Positions 10,400 through 21,689 of a stretch of DNA of 64,000 nt are shown one piece after another. The position numbers and the translations under genes are program-made. Location: positions 57,534,611 to 57,598,610 of the forward strand of contig CM070548.1 of the NCBI GenBank assembly GCA_036346405.1, given 5' to 3'. Position 1 is the first letter of the stretch; every line of letters begins with the position of its first letter. The notes below the pieces were generated by a model that did no database searches, was not told the DNA's origin, and was given only the letters and a program-made list of their open reading frames with translations. The DNA is from Phyllostachys edulis. Lineage: Eukaryota; Streptophyta; Magnoliopsida; Poales; Poaceae.

Positions 10400-11335
10400 A
10401 GGGCCGAAGATGTCACTGCCATGGCAACGGTAAAAAATGACTCAAAAATAAGAATTTTGGCACTATTTAAACACTATTTGAAATACTATATACAACACTA
10501 TTTAACACTAGTTGAAATACTATTTTACACTTTTAAAAAAATTTGTGCCAAGAGCACTTTTTTCTTTAAATTTCTTTCTGTTTGTTTTTTTACCTCGCAT
10601 TTGTAGCTTCAAATGTATTATCACATGTACCAAAAAACAATTCTCAATTTTTTTTCACATGAAATCACTGCGTAGCATAGCATCAATCTTCTTGAGACAA
10701 CAACGATTCGTCGAACGAGGCAGCGGCGGCGTGCATTAGTACACCGTCACCGGTGTACTTTAAAAAAATTCATAATGAAATCGGATTAGGTGGCATTCCA
10801 AATAGAACACTATTTGAAACATTGTTATATGATTTTATGCGCAAGTCGCCTCCAAGTGTTGCGGCCAGTGACGGTGTACTAATGCCAGCCGTCATGACCG
10901 GTGACGGTGTACTACTGCCCGTCGCCACGGCTGGTGATGGTGTATTACTGCCCATCGTCGTCGCTGCCGCGTCTGGTGAATCGTTGTTGTCTCAAGGAGA
11001 TGGATGCTGTGCTGCGCCATGATTTTATGTGATTTTTTTAGTAGAATTTAGTTTGTTACATGTGATAATACATTTGAAGCTACGAGTGCGAGGTAAAAAA
11101 ACAAGCAAAAAAAATTCACAGAAAAAACGTGCTCTCGGCAGAATTTTTTTAAAGGGTAAAATAGCATTGTAGGTAGTATTTCAGATAGTATAAAATAGTG
11201 TTTTACACACTATTTTAAATAGTACCCATCACTATTTAAAATAGTGCCAAAATTCTTTTTGTAAGCCGTTTTTCACGGCTGCTTGCTTCACCGTGCCCCT
11301 GCCCCAGGGGCAGGGCACGGCAGTGGCATCTCCGG
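10400..11335. repeat. Large fold-back (inverted-repeat) element with ~310-350-bp arms
   Basis: The left arm (about 10400-10710) and right arm (about 10977-11335) are imperfect inverted copies. Matching pairs include TTTTGGCACTATTT (left) against AAATAGTGCCAAAA (right), GTGCCAAGAGCAC against GTGCTCTCGGCAG, and ACCTCGCATTTGTAGCTTC against GAAGCTACGAGTGCGAGG. The loop holds three 33-bp tandem units. No long frame or target duplication was identified, so the class is open; a Foldback- or MULE-like origin is possible. A transcript would form a long hairpin. Confidence 0.8.
10868..10966. repeat. 33-bp minisatellite, three units, in the fold-back loop
   Basis: Units start with GTGACGGTGTACT at 10868 and 10901 and with the variant GTGATGGTGTATT at 10934. 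An inverted partner (ACACCGTCACCGGTGTACT) lies at about 10740. Confidence 0.8.
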
Positions 11336-11339
11336 ACAC

Positions 11340-12020
11340 CGGTGCTTCACCATATTTGTCTGTTACATAGAATCTGAAATGCATCGACTAGCGCCAGCAT
11401 TTTGGAAATCACACTTACCATATGAATGATTAACTCAATAATTTCTGGCTTTTACAAGATCGTACTTACCATAAATTTAGTAAAGTACTTAACATAGTAA
11501 ATGATGAAATTTTTAGACTGGCTCTTGTAAAATCGTACTTACCATAAAATTTCGGGCTCTTGCAATTACTAAATTACCCATGTTTACAAATGTTTCTAAT
11601 CCTAAATTGGCCCTTGCAAATCAACGGTTTATCTTTTTTTAAAGAGAAGGTACCAAAGCACATGAGAATGTCTCTTGCTTGGTGGGCAGGGTCAGGATGA
11701 GTAACAAGCTAGTACAAACAAGTCGACCAGCAAGAAGTAATCTGATGATGGGCGAACTATTCTTCAGTCTTCACGCCCTAGCAGTGGATCTAACTCTGAA
11801 TATGTCCTTCCTCTGTTGTGCGCGTGTGAATTGTTCATGAAATCTCTTGGTTCTCTTCCATCTCGTCCAAACGAATGATCATGCCGCCACTAAATTACGG
11901 TCGCAGCATTCACGAACAAATCACCTTAATTTACTCCATTCACGCATCGAAAGGCCTTAAAAAAGCACAAAAATAAAAGTTACAATGAAACCAATTCAGA
12001 CCCACACAAACATCAACCTA
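11340..12020. other. Unassigned AT-rich stretch before the LINE fragment
   Basis: Contains two related phrases ending in CGTACTTACCATAAA near 11462 and 11535, so a weak local duplication. The part after 11640 may belong to the LINE below. Nothing else was recognised. Confidence 0.3.
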
Positions 12021-12400
12021 TTGGAACGGTGAAACCAGGCGACTGCTGGTCAGACTCAGCTACTCAAGCCACTATGGAAAAGAGGGAAGCTTGCGGATTG
12101 TTGATGTACACGGCCTGGAATATTTGGAAAGAGCAGAACCGGCGAATTTTCGATCACAAATCATCACCAGTCAGCGAGGTCGAGACCCGAATCAAAGAAG
12201 AAGTAGCTCTTCGGAGAATAGCAATCACGTAGTTTTATGCTCCTACGTCTTGTTCCTCCTTGCGTCGTCCTTGTGTTTTTTCAGCTCTGTAACAGTCCTT
12301 AGTTTACACTGCCCACCTTGCTAAGACAAGTACCCCTTTAAATTGACTGATTTCTGCTCTAATGAAAACAGCAGAGCTCCTGCTTACTGTAACTCAAAAT
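12020..12400 (+). mobile_element. 5'-truncated LINE (non-LTR retrotransposon) 3' end
   Basis: The 67-residue frame at 12029-12232 contains YTAWNIWKEQNRRIFDHK, the conserved tail of plant L1-type reverse transcriptase proteins. The 3' part contains the LINE-like phrase TAATGAAAACAGCAGAGCTC near 12359. No poly(A) tail or target duplication could be placed with confidence. Truncation at the 5' side is normal for LINE copies. Confidence 0.8.
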
Positions 12401-13440
12401 GTTGATGCCTTCTACATAATACATCATTAGCTGCTCATGTCCAAACAGTAATCGATACATGTTACAAGGCAGATGAAACACGCTAGATACAGAGCCAGAG
12501 ATTGACATGAGCATGGCACCTCATTTATTCGATCCAGACCAGTAATTTCTGCGGAATGGATCATGGATACACAGTTAATGGATCAGTACGGCTTGAGGTA
12601 GTCGAAGAGATGGTCCCCAAAGAGGAAGCCGTGTCCGTGCTCGCCGCCGGCCACCCAACGTCGGCGGACGGCGACGCGGCGGTCGGTTCGCCTCTCAGGC
12701 TCTCATGGCGCATGGCTGCCAGCGGCGGCAGCCTCCCCTTCTCCGTCTGTACGTGAAGCACCATCGTCTGCTGCCGCCGTCTCTGCTCCCTGTTGGAAAT
12801 TCTATCTGTAGACGCACATTTTCACGGGTGAAGGAAACAAACTCACGAAGAGGAAGAACACAAACAGAAGATTTTGCGTAGCATTGCAACTGCCTAGTGC
12901 TACTTTTCTCTTTCTATTCTTCTCTCATTTCTTTTTGGCTCAACTGAAGATAACAAGAAGTGCAGGCTAAATAGCTAACAGCATGCAACACTAACGTATT
13001 ACCACTAATAGCACACTAATGTACTAGTAACCCACATCACTCACACACTAGTAACTTACACTACTAATGCATGCACTAACACACTAGTAACACACACTTG
13101 ATTATTACTCACACTTCCTCCGCTTGTTCACGTAGTCCTCGTGGATGAACACCTCCATCCTCTATCTACTCCTCTCCGGCTAGCTCCCCTACTCTACCCA
13201 CCACTCTAACTAACTGTAACTACCTAGCTACTCACCAACACTCATTACATGCTCCCAGTAAGATCTAGAAAGAGGACCGTTATTGCTGTGTTCAGTAGCC
13301 ACTAGCCACGAGCGAAAGCAGGGACAATTAAGTCGTGCCACTGAACCACGGGGCCCACCGTGCAATGCGGAGAAAAATAGCTGCTTAATTAGCTCCAGAA
13401 ATGCAGAGTTGGTGAGTATAATAGACTGACTCTTGATATA
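12401..13440. other. Intergenic stretch with a possible orphan exon
   Basis: On the minus strand near 12590-12710 a short GC-rich frame ends in HGHGFLFGDHLFDYLKPY and a stop. It looks like the last residues of a gene, but I do not recognise the family and find no upstream exons. The part 12950-13250 is rich in ACTAGTAAC/CACACTA words. No other feature was seen. Confidence 0.3.
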
Positions 13441-13692
13441 CTCCTCTTATTTCAAATATAAGTTGTTTTGAACATAGACGTAGTCTGTAAGTTACTACTT
13501 TGACCATCAATTTCTATAAAAATACGTTGTTTCAGAAAAAAAAAATACACATTATGAAAGTATATTTCATGATGGATCTAATAATACCAATTTCATGTTA
13601 GCAATCTTGGTAATACTTTATATATCGATGGTCAAACTTAAAAATATTTGACTGGCACAGATTTTAAAACGATTTAGATTTGGAATTGGAGG
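13441..13692. mobile_element. Stowaway-like MITE
   Basis: The left end is CTCCTCTTATTTCAAATA. The inverted right end is CTCCAATTCCAAATCTAA. TA flanks both ends and the length is 252 bp. The ends match the Stowaway CTCCCTCC...AAA pattern less well than the copies at 4.3 and 20.3 kb. Confidence 0.75.
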
Positions 13693-14181
13693 TAGCATGA
13701 AACAATATGAAAATTCAAGTTTTCAAAAAATTTGAAAACTTTTTGGTTTGAATTCGAAAACCTTCCCAATTTGGCAATTTTCCTCTCCCTCCCGCTTTCC
13801 CTTTCCGGCATCCATGTTTTCCCAGCCCAAAGGCGCATTTTGCCCATGCGCCTCTCCCTTGCCTCCTTCCTCCTCACGACGTCACCGCCCCTACGCCATC
13901 CCTGTCATCCTCGTTCCCGTCAGTGGCCAGCACACCAAGCCACCTCGCCGACAGTTGTCGTTCGCCTTCAATGCGGCACATGTCCCTAGCGCCACTCGCC
14001 CGCCCAAAGACTGTTCAAGGCCTCCGCTCGGCGCCATGCGCTGCACTTTATGCCCGATTCCTGCTCCCACCGCCTCCATCCTTGCTATAAAAGGGCACCC
14101 AGAGCATGCTTCACCTCCACACCCCCACCACATCACCTCCCCTCTGCTTCATCTTCGCCGAAGTCATCGTAGGCCTTGCCG

Positions 14182-14979
14182 ACGCGAACCCCTTCGGCTC
14201 GGGCGCGCGCATGGCCATCGGCCATGCGGCTCAAAGCCGTTCCCAAGCTGGGCTGTTAAGGCCTAATTGGCCTTCGGGCTTGGCCAGCTAATGGGCTAAA
14301 GCCCATTACTATTTGGCTCGACGCTGTTCATAACAGCGAAACACTATTTATATGGTTCACAAAAACACTGTTCACAAATGAAAATTCAGTTTACTGTTCA
14401 AAACCCAAACCCAATACGGTTTACTACTATTCAAACCCATTATTGTTCACTATCCAACCCTTTAGCCCAAACACTATTCATGAAATCCTGATCTAGTATG
14501 AATAGTGCAAACTGACACTATTCATCGGACCAGGCGTTATACACCGCTAAAACCCTAATTCGACATTATATGTCTATTTCGACCGTTTTGAGCTCGTGAA
14601 TCCATTTCTCAGCTCTTTTCAATCCAATTAAGCACCAAATGAATTCCTTCCACTCCGCTCCACCTTTCTCTTTTAGTTCTTTTTCGATTTATTTACTTGC
14701 ATGTTGTTCCTAGCTCATTCCTTATCGAGCCGGATTTTATTTGGATTATTTTTATTTCTTTTCATGTTAGGTCACGACTTCGACAACTGACTCGTAAGAC
14801 AATCTAACAAGACCAAGATTCAGAAGATTATGTGCAAGGAGGAAAGTCACATTCCTTGATCATATTGAGCCTATAATTCATATATTTCTTATTACTTTTA
14901 TTATTGTATTTGTGCCAATTACTTTAAATATTCAAATAATACTTTTGAATGCCATAATAAATAGATAAATCATGTTAAC
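14182..14979 (+). repeat. Direct repeat copy A (798 bp), left of CACTA
   Basis: Starts ACGCGAACCCCTTC and ends CATGTTAAC directly before the CACTA terminus. It is colinear with copy B at 17956-18754, differing at scattered bases (a few percent by eye). Its left flank continues naturally into the LTR-like sequence. Confidence 0.95.
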
Positions 14980-16887
14980 CACTACTACAAAAACGCTAAT
15001 ACTGGACGCCTCATCACAGATAGTTGACCAAAACCGCTCAGATACATGCAATCACAATGGTTTTGGTTTAGAGATCTGCTCAGGTTACTAGTCGCGCTTA
15101 AAACCGTTTTGAAGAGGTAATATCACGAGCGGTTCATGTTGAAAACCGTCTGTGAAGTATCACGGATGGTTCTTGTTAATAACCGCTCAGGATAATTCTA
15201 CATATCACGACGGTTTTCAACAAAGAACCGTCGTGAAACATCACGCATGCTTCTAACAATAATCGTATGTGATATTACCACATATCACGATGTTTTTTGT
15301 TATAACCATCCGTGATAATATCGCCATGCCAATCAATGCGACGCTTTCTTCTTCGCCGCCATCCACTTCGGCCTCGATGCGCGCCTTCGTCGCATCGATC
15401 CGCTTCGCCCCCGACGCGCCTCTTCGCCTCACGCCCAAATTTATACCTTATTTTATAAAAAGGATCATCCGCCATCGAAGATGTGATCATCCTACTTATA
15501 AAAAACAGAAATGGTCTGCCTCTTCCTTGTCGCCAGATTGATGGCTTACCCGCCACACCGCATAAGCACCTCTCTCACAGACGTTGAACTGCGTTACGGA
15601 AGAACACTGCTCCAACAAAGGTCTTCACTCCTACGCCGCCGAGAATTTGCCGGAGCAGATGACGCCACCTTCCGCCGTCTTGACATCCTCCTCCGCCGTG
15701 TCTTCCGGGTGATCTCCCACTTTCGATGATCCAAAACGACATTGCACGTCTTCAGGAGGCTTGCCGTCACTTGGACTGCGTAATCGAGGTGGCAGGCGAC
15801 CGAGTCGACCAGGCCGAGACCCCTCAAGCAAGAGAAGAGAGCCTATGGGCTCAATTCTTCTTGGTTCAACAGTCTAAGGGTCTTCGGGAGACACTCGAAC
15901 GAGCGTCGTGAGTGGGACGATTTCAGCTTCGTCACGATGATCGAGAACCGCCTCGATGCCGGCAATGCCGCCTATGAAGTATTGAAGATGGAGATAGCAG
16001 CCTACCTCCGCCACTAGAAAAACTTTGTTTAATTATAGGTTTCTACTTTTTTTAATATAAATATATAATTTCTTCATGTCATGTAAGTGTATATACAAGA
16101 TAAATATACTTGAGAAAAAACCATTTCACAGACGGTTCCGTAATGGAACCGTCTGTGATAAGTCTCTTTATTAGTAGGAGCCCGGCCGGTCGCTAGGGTT
16201 TGCGCTCTAACTCGTCACTCCCCAATGGCCTTACTCTCGTCCGTTCCCCTCCCCACCCGAGTGACCCCGTCGCTGACGCCGCCATTCTTCCCCGTCGTCG
16301 ACGGTTGTGACACCATGGTGACACCGCAAAAGACACTCGTCACGACAAGAGTGTCTTTTGCAAGGTCACCACAGTTACAAACCACGTGACGCCCTAACTC
16401 GCACACTCCCCAGCCTCCCCTAGGGTTTGCGCCCGCCTAACTCATCACTCCCCAAACAAGATTTACTCCGCTCCTCCCCACCTCGACACCGCCGCCGACC
16501 CGTCGCCGTCGCCGCCCGACCCCCGCTAGCGCCTGGCTAGGCCTCCGCCGGGCTTTGCTTTCCCCATCCTCTCTATTCTCCTCTAGATCTGTTAGCTTAA
16601 TGTCTTTTGTTGAGTTTGATTTTTATGCTTGAGCCTTGTTGTGTCCTCGATGTTTGTGTGATTTATACAAGGTGAAGGAGATGGATGAGGGTTGTGCTTT
16701 GGTGGTGAGGTCGCCACCATGGTTGCGCTGTCTCGAGGTATCACCCTACCTTACTCCCTCTCTGCTCTCTACCCCCTTGCTCGTGATGAAAATGGCTAGT
16801 GCTCATGATGGATGCCGATGGCTACTCATCGTGTGGTAGGTTTGGACACCCTTAGTCTTGTTCTCTTGTCGATGAACCGCTCAATGA

Positions 16888-17095
16888 TGTTAATAGTCTT
16901 ATGTTGAAATTGAATTGATAATTAGTTCATATTAATAGTCCCTTGCTTTGTGATGTAATGATGTAAATAGTCTTATGTGAAATTGAATTGATAATTAGTT
17001 CATATTAATAGTCCCTTGCTCGTGATGTAATGATGTCAGAGTCTTATGCTGAAATTGAATTGATAATTAGTTCATATTAATAGTCCCCTTGTTCA
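16888..17095. repeat. ~70-75-bp tandem repeat, three units, inside CACTA
   Basis: Each unit contains GAAATTGAATTGATAATTAG followed by TTCATATTAATAGTCCC. The three copies start near 16897, 16971 and 17041. Confidence 0.85.
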
Positions 17096-17610
17096 TGCCG
17101 GTCAAGTTCTCCTACCTCTTGCGCACTGTGCACGCCCTACTATTCCATTCATAATCTCTTCTCTATAAAGTCTCCAGCGTTGGTGCTTGTGCCATTAAAA
17201 CTCATCATATATATATTATATATATATATATTATTAATAGTCTGACCACTTTAGGATGCACATACTCCGTAATCATCATCTTTGAATGAGAAGGATGAGG
17301 CGGTATCCAAGCAATAAGTTGAGAATTCTTTTGAAATATGAGAATGGTTGCTTGGTGTTCTTGTTGGGTTTAAAGACGATTACATGCTCAAGAATGGTTA
17401 GTTGCTAATACATGATGCCACTTCCCACGGAGTACTCACAAGATCAACGCCACTTTCAACATAGCGACGCCCAATCCGTAATTGGATGTCCTGACGCTCT
17501 CCTTGCATCCATACTTTTTAAACTTGCAGGGGCTCAATGAGGTTGCCCGTGGCTACTATCTCATCCTTCTCATATCAAGGTGGACGATCCCCCAAAGTGG
17601 CCGAGAGACT

Positions 17611-17615
<5 letters not shown>

Positions 17616-17701
<86 letters not shown>
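17616..17701. repeat. (AT)n microsatellite, ~43 units
   Basis: An almost pure AT dinucleotide run of about 86 bp inside the CACTA element. A shorter AT run lies at 17208-17232. Confidence 0.98.
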
Positions 17702-17704
<3 letters not shown>

Positions 17705-17955
17705 CCGATTTAATGGCACAAGTACCACCGCTGAGGCTTTATAGAGAAAGTCATCACAAACGGTTTGTGGTCAAACTGTCAGTGATATGTACTTATCACA
17801 CACGCCAACCACAAACCGCTCAGGAAAGTATGCATCACAGACGGTTCAAAACCGTCTGTGATGACCTCATGTCATCATCGACGATAAATTCAGACGGCTC
17901 ACGAAACCGCTCGTGATGATGTTTTTGAACCGTCTGTAAATACATTTTCTGTAGT

Positions 17956-18754
17956 ACGCGAACCCCTTCGGCTCGGGTGCGCACATGGCCATCGGCCGCG
18001 CGGCTCAAAGCAGTTCCCAAGCTAGGTTGTTAAGGCCTAATTGGCCTTCGGGCTTGGCCAGCTAATGGGCTAAAGCCCATTACTATTTGGCTCGGTGCTG
18101 TTCATAACAGCAAAACACTATTCATATGGTTCACCAAAACACTGTTCACAAATGAAAATTCAGTTTACTGTTCAAAACTCGAACCCAATACGGTTTACTA
18201 CTATTCAAACCCATTATTGTTCACTATCCAACCCTTTAGCCCAAACACTATTCATGAAATCCTGATCCAGTATGAATAGTGCAAACTGACACTATTCATC
18301 GGACCCGGCATTATACACCCCTAAAACCCTAATTCGACATTATATGTCCATTTCGACCGTTTCGAGCTCGTGAATCAATTTCTCAGCTCTTTTCAATCCA
18401 ATTAAGCACCAAATGAATTCCTGCCACTCCGCTCCACCTTTCTCTTTTAGTTCTTTTTCGATTTATTTACTTGCATGTTGTTCCCAACTCATTCCTTATC
18501 GAGCCGGATTTTATTTGGATTATTTTTATTTCTTTTCATGTTAGGTCACAACTTCGACAACCAGGCTCCAGAAGACACCGAACATGACCAGTATCTAGAA
18601 GATTATGTGCAAGGAGGAAAGTCACATTCCTTGATCATATTGAGCCTATAATTCATATATTTCTTATTACTTTTATTATTGTATTTGTGCCAATTACTTT
18701 AAATATTTAAATAATACTTTTGAATGCCATAATAAATAGATAAATCCTGTTAAC
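17956..18754 (+). repeat. Direct repeat copy B (799 bp), right of CACTA
   Basis: Begins with the same ACGCGAACCCCTTC as copy A, immediately after the CACTA end. It ends CCTGTTAAC and its right flank continues naturally into the LTR-like sequence. Confidence 0.95.
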
Positions 18755-20280
18755 CCACATATAAACCCACCTAGCACTTGTAGGCCATATTCACCTTGAC
18801 AAGTATACATCCTTTGTAAGCCATATTCACCTTGACAAGTTCACATAAAATGTTAGCCATATAATTAGCTTTGTCACAGTGTGTTTATAAAATCATCAAA
18901 AGAGTATCGGATGTTCGCCAATAGTTTTTGAGGAGAGTTGAGGGTTGTGTCCAAGAAGTTGGATAACCCAATAGACTTGTGTTAAAAGTAAGTCAAATGT
19001 GAGGCCTGGAGGGTCGACAGCTATGTGTTGGTGTTGGTCCATCGCCTCACCGTGAGACAAGTAAGGACAAAAACCTTGTGCCATAGTAACAGACACAAAA
19101 AACCGCTCAACCACAGGTGTGGTCATTACTCCCTGGCTTAGTACACTGCTCTTCTAATTGAATATCTACAGTATCTAGAATGGGACAGGAGTGGGTCTAA
19201 GGAGACACTCATTGGTCTACACGACGGTAGGTGTCGTCAACATAGGGGTGCAAAATCCACTGTGGCCGGTGGGGTCTCCCAAGGGCTGTATGGTCTATAA
19301 ACCTACCGGGTAGAGGCTAAAAAGGATGAACAGTGAAAAGGCTTTGTTATCTCAGCTCAGTCGCACGCTAACGGCTTGCGTGTCTATGTTCTGACAGTAT
19401 GAGTCTGAGATATCTTGTGGGTAAAGTTGGGCAACTCTGCAGAGTATTTAATCAATGGTATTCGAATACGTCGTGCTTTCAGTTAATGAAGCTGTGTTCA
19501 TGGGTGATTACAGTACAGAGGCATAAGTAGAGTTTTTGAGATGTTAAGTTGATCTGTGCAATTGTCAAGAAACCCCTGATGTTATTATTTATTATTGTTT
19601 TACTGTTTTAAAGATAAAATGCTTTAAATGCAAAATGCATCTACATATACCTGATAGAGTAAACCCTAACCCATTCCTTTGATAACCCTAGCATGTAATT
19701 AATTAAGATTTCTATGTGGCTTGTTGAGTACGGTTGTTGTACTCATTTTTGCAATATTTGCAAAACATCTACAGAGGAAACCTGGAGAAATACAGAGGAT
19801 CATATTGAGCAGGATTTTGGTGGACCCACGTATGGCAGTGACTACTGTTATTAGGTCTCGACTGCGCTCAAATGTGCTTGTGGTTTGAAGTTCTTTTGTC
19901 TTGTAATATATTAACTTTGGGTTTAGATGTCCGTGTCAGGTTAAAACTGTCTGTTAAGCCTTAATCTTATAAAATAAAAGTTTGGTTTTTATTGTAATCG
20001 GAAGCTTGCTTTAGACGCTGTTTACTTCACAACTGCACATCCTGAACGATTGTAAAGAATTTAACGATCCGAAATTTTAGAGGCGTTTTGTAGCATTAGT
20101 TTGTCCCGGGATCATATGCCGTCTTTCCGGTGGGCAGCTACTGTCTCTTTGGTCTCTCCCCCCAGCTCGGTCTTATCCGTTGCAGGCAACCGGGCTTGGT
20201 GTTCTCGTCCCCATCTTGTGTTACGACCTTAATTAATGCTTAAGGATTATGTCATGGGATGTGTCGAGCTAACAAAGTTA

Positions 20281-20602
20281 CTTCATCCGGTCACAAAAGA
20301 GTGACGTTTTTCTACTTTTCCAAGTCAATATGATACTTCTTTGACTACTAAATTCTCTTATCATAAATTTGACAAAAGTTGTAAAAGTGCAATGCTATGA
20401 ATGTATTTTTATGACTAATTAACTTGTGTCATATTCATATATATCCAAACCATATGTTTTAAACAATATTTTTGGTCCAAGTTAATATGATTTGATTGCA
20501 CGTATATATCCAAACTATATATTTTAAACAATATTTTTGGCCCAAGTTAATATAATTTGATTGCACGTATTATAGAGTATCACTCTTTTATGACAGAGGG
20601 AG
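20281..20602. mobile_element. Stowaway MITE with internal duplication
   Basis: The left end is CTTCATCCGGTCACAAAAGA. The inverted right end is CTCCCTCTGTCATAAAAGAG. TA flanks both ends. A ~70-bp segment (ATATATCCAAAC...TTGATTGCACGTA) occurs twice in tandem at about 20435-20572. Confidence 0.9.
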
Positions 20603-21179
20603 TATATATGAATCAATCAATAAGTGTGGTGCCCAAGTGACATGGAAGAGGACGATGGCGTGTTCCAGTCCAGGTGGCATTGCTGCATGCTACTATAGTG
20701 ACAAATTAACTAGGAGACAAGAGAGGGGCTTCAGTTTAGTTAGCACTCAGCACTGAAAATATGGCAAAGAACAGTGGCTTCAGTTCAGTTGGCACTTACC
20801 ACTTAGCACAGAAAAAAAATCTTCAGTGTGAAGAGAGAGCAGCACATCATCTAGGGCAGAATGGTATCAGTACAGTTGAAATTGGATTGGAACACATCAG
20901 CCATCAGGTCACTAAAGAAATCCCACCCATTCTGTGGGTACTACTACTAGTATCAGCACTCAAAGATGACTAGGTGCTCATTTGGATGCATATGGAGAAA
21001 CTGTAATGGAAAATATATTGTTCTAATTTGATTTCACTCAACTCCATCTAGCGTTAAGTTCATATAAATTATAAAAGCCAGACATTCACACCCAATGAGG
21101 CAATAACCCAGGGGGAAAGGCACTTTCAATTTCCGTTTCGATCAGATCTTGCAAAATTAACTGTCAGATCCATTTGATC
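20603..21179. other. Short intergenic stretch
   Basis: No recognised gene. The 70-residue frame at 20761-20973 has no family resemblance and unremarkable composition, so I leave it uncalled. Confidence 0.35.
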
Positions 21180-21540
21180 TGTTGAATAATCCTTGATTAT
21201 TTCTGTTTAGCAGTTTTGATTATTTCCGTTTCTTGTTTTTTATTAGCATTGATGCTTCAGTCTTCGGTTTTGGCTGGCTACACGATTGCTTTTTAAGGCT
21301 GCACGTTTGCATATCATGGGTAGTCATGGCATTAGCAGCAGCCATTAGTCCTGCATTGGATGACTTTTTTATTCATTAGCATTAGCATTTGTAAGTTACT
21401 TGTTAGTGAGAATAAAAAGAGAAGAAAGAAACTTGAAAAGCTGCCAGGAGTTTCAGCAGCACCAAAATCTTTGTCTCGCGTTTGCAAACTCATTCTTTGT
21501 GTTCCGAGTGTATGAGAGTGCCGCAGCTCTCTGGCCAACA
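21180..21540 (+). repeat. Left LTR of the short copia element
   Basis: 361 bp. It has about 22 extra bases near the start relative to the right LTR, where GATTATTTC is repeated around an inserted segment. It ends CTGGCCAACA. Confidence 0.92.
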
Positions 21541-21689
21541 ATTGGTATCGAGCTTCAGACTTCCCCGCTCAGGAAGATGTCGCATGACGGCTCAAGTCTC
21601 CATCGCATACCAGACCCGCCGAGGATGGTGCGCGGCGGCAAGACCGGCCGCCAAGATTGGTGGTACCGTCGGTGAGGGAGGGAGCTGTG

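Larger units (their letters stand above)
14980..17955 (+). mobile_element. CACTA (En/Spm-type) element, non-autonomous
   Basis: The left terminus is CACTACTACAAAAACG. The right terminus ends TTTTCTGTAGTA, the inverse of the left end but lacking its last three bases (GTG). Subterminal regions on both sides carry many copies of an ACCGTCTGTGAT/ATCACAGACGGT motif, typical of CACTA transposase-binding repeats; one hairpin pair also lies internally at 16126-16160. No TNP2-like transposase is encoded. Short frames such as 15726-15911 (MIQNDIARLQEACRH...) and the Ala/Arg-rich stretch 15340-15720 are of unknown origin. Confidence 0.85.
13695..20230 (+). mobile_element. Decayed non-coding LTR-type retroelement, disrupted by a CACTA element
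   Basis: No pol domain is present. The sequence has a promoter-like CTATAAAAGGG at about 14086, AATAGTGCAAACTGACACT-type phrases, a CCTTGATCATATTGAGCC phrase and a GGCAACTCTGCAGAGT phrase. The last recurs, inverted, inside the 3.9-kb solo LTR at 50.4-54.4 kb. I infer a long-LTR gypsy-type remnant, probably a solo LTR. The exact ends were not found. After removing the CACTA element and one duplicate copy, about 2.7 kb of original sequence remains. Confidence 0.55.

Noticed and set aside
17482..17916. 144-codon frame with a long Tyr-Ile repeat
   Set aside because: It is a translation of the AT microsatellite.
14182..18754. The two ~800-bp copies as LTRs of a retroelement with the CACTA as its internal part
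   Set aside because: Copies lack TG...CA ends and any PBS or polypurine tract, and each outer flank continues the same LTR-like sequence.
20761..20973. 70-codon frame starting MAKNSGFSSVG
   Set aside because: No family resemblance, no promoter or neighbouring gene. Chance frame.
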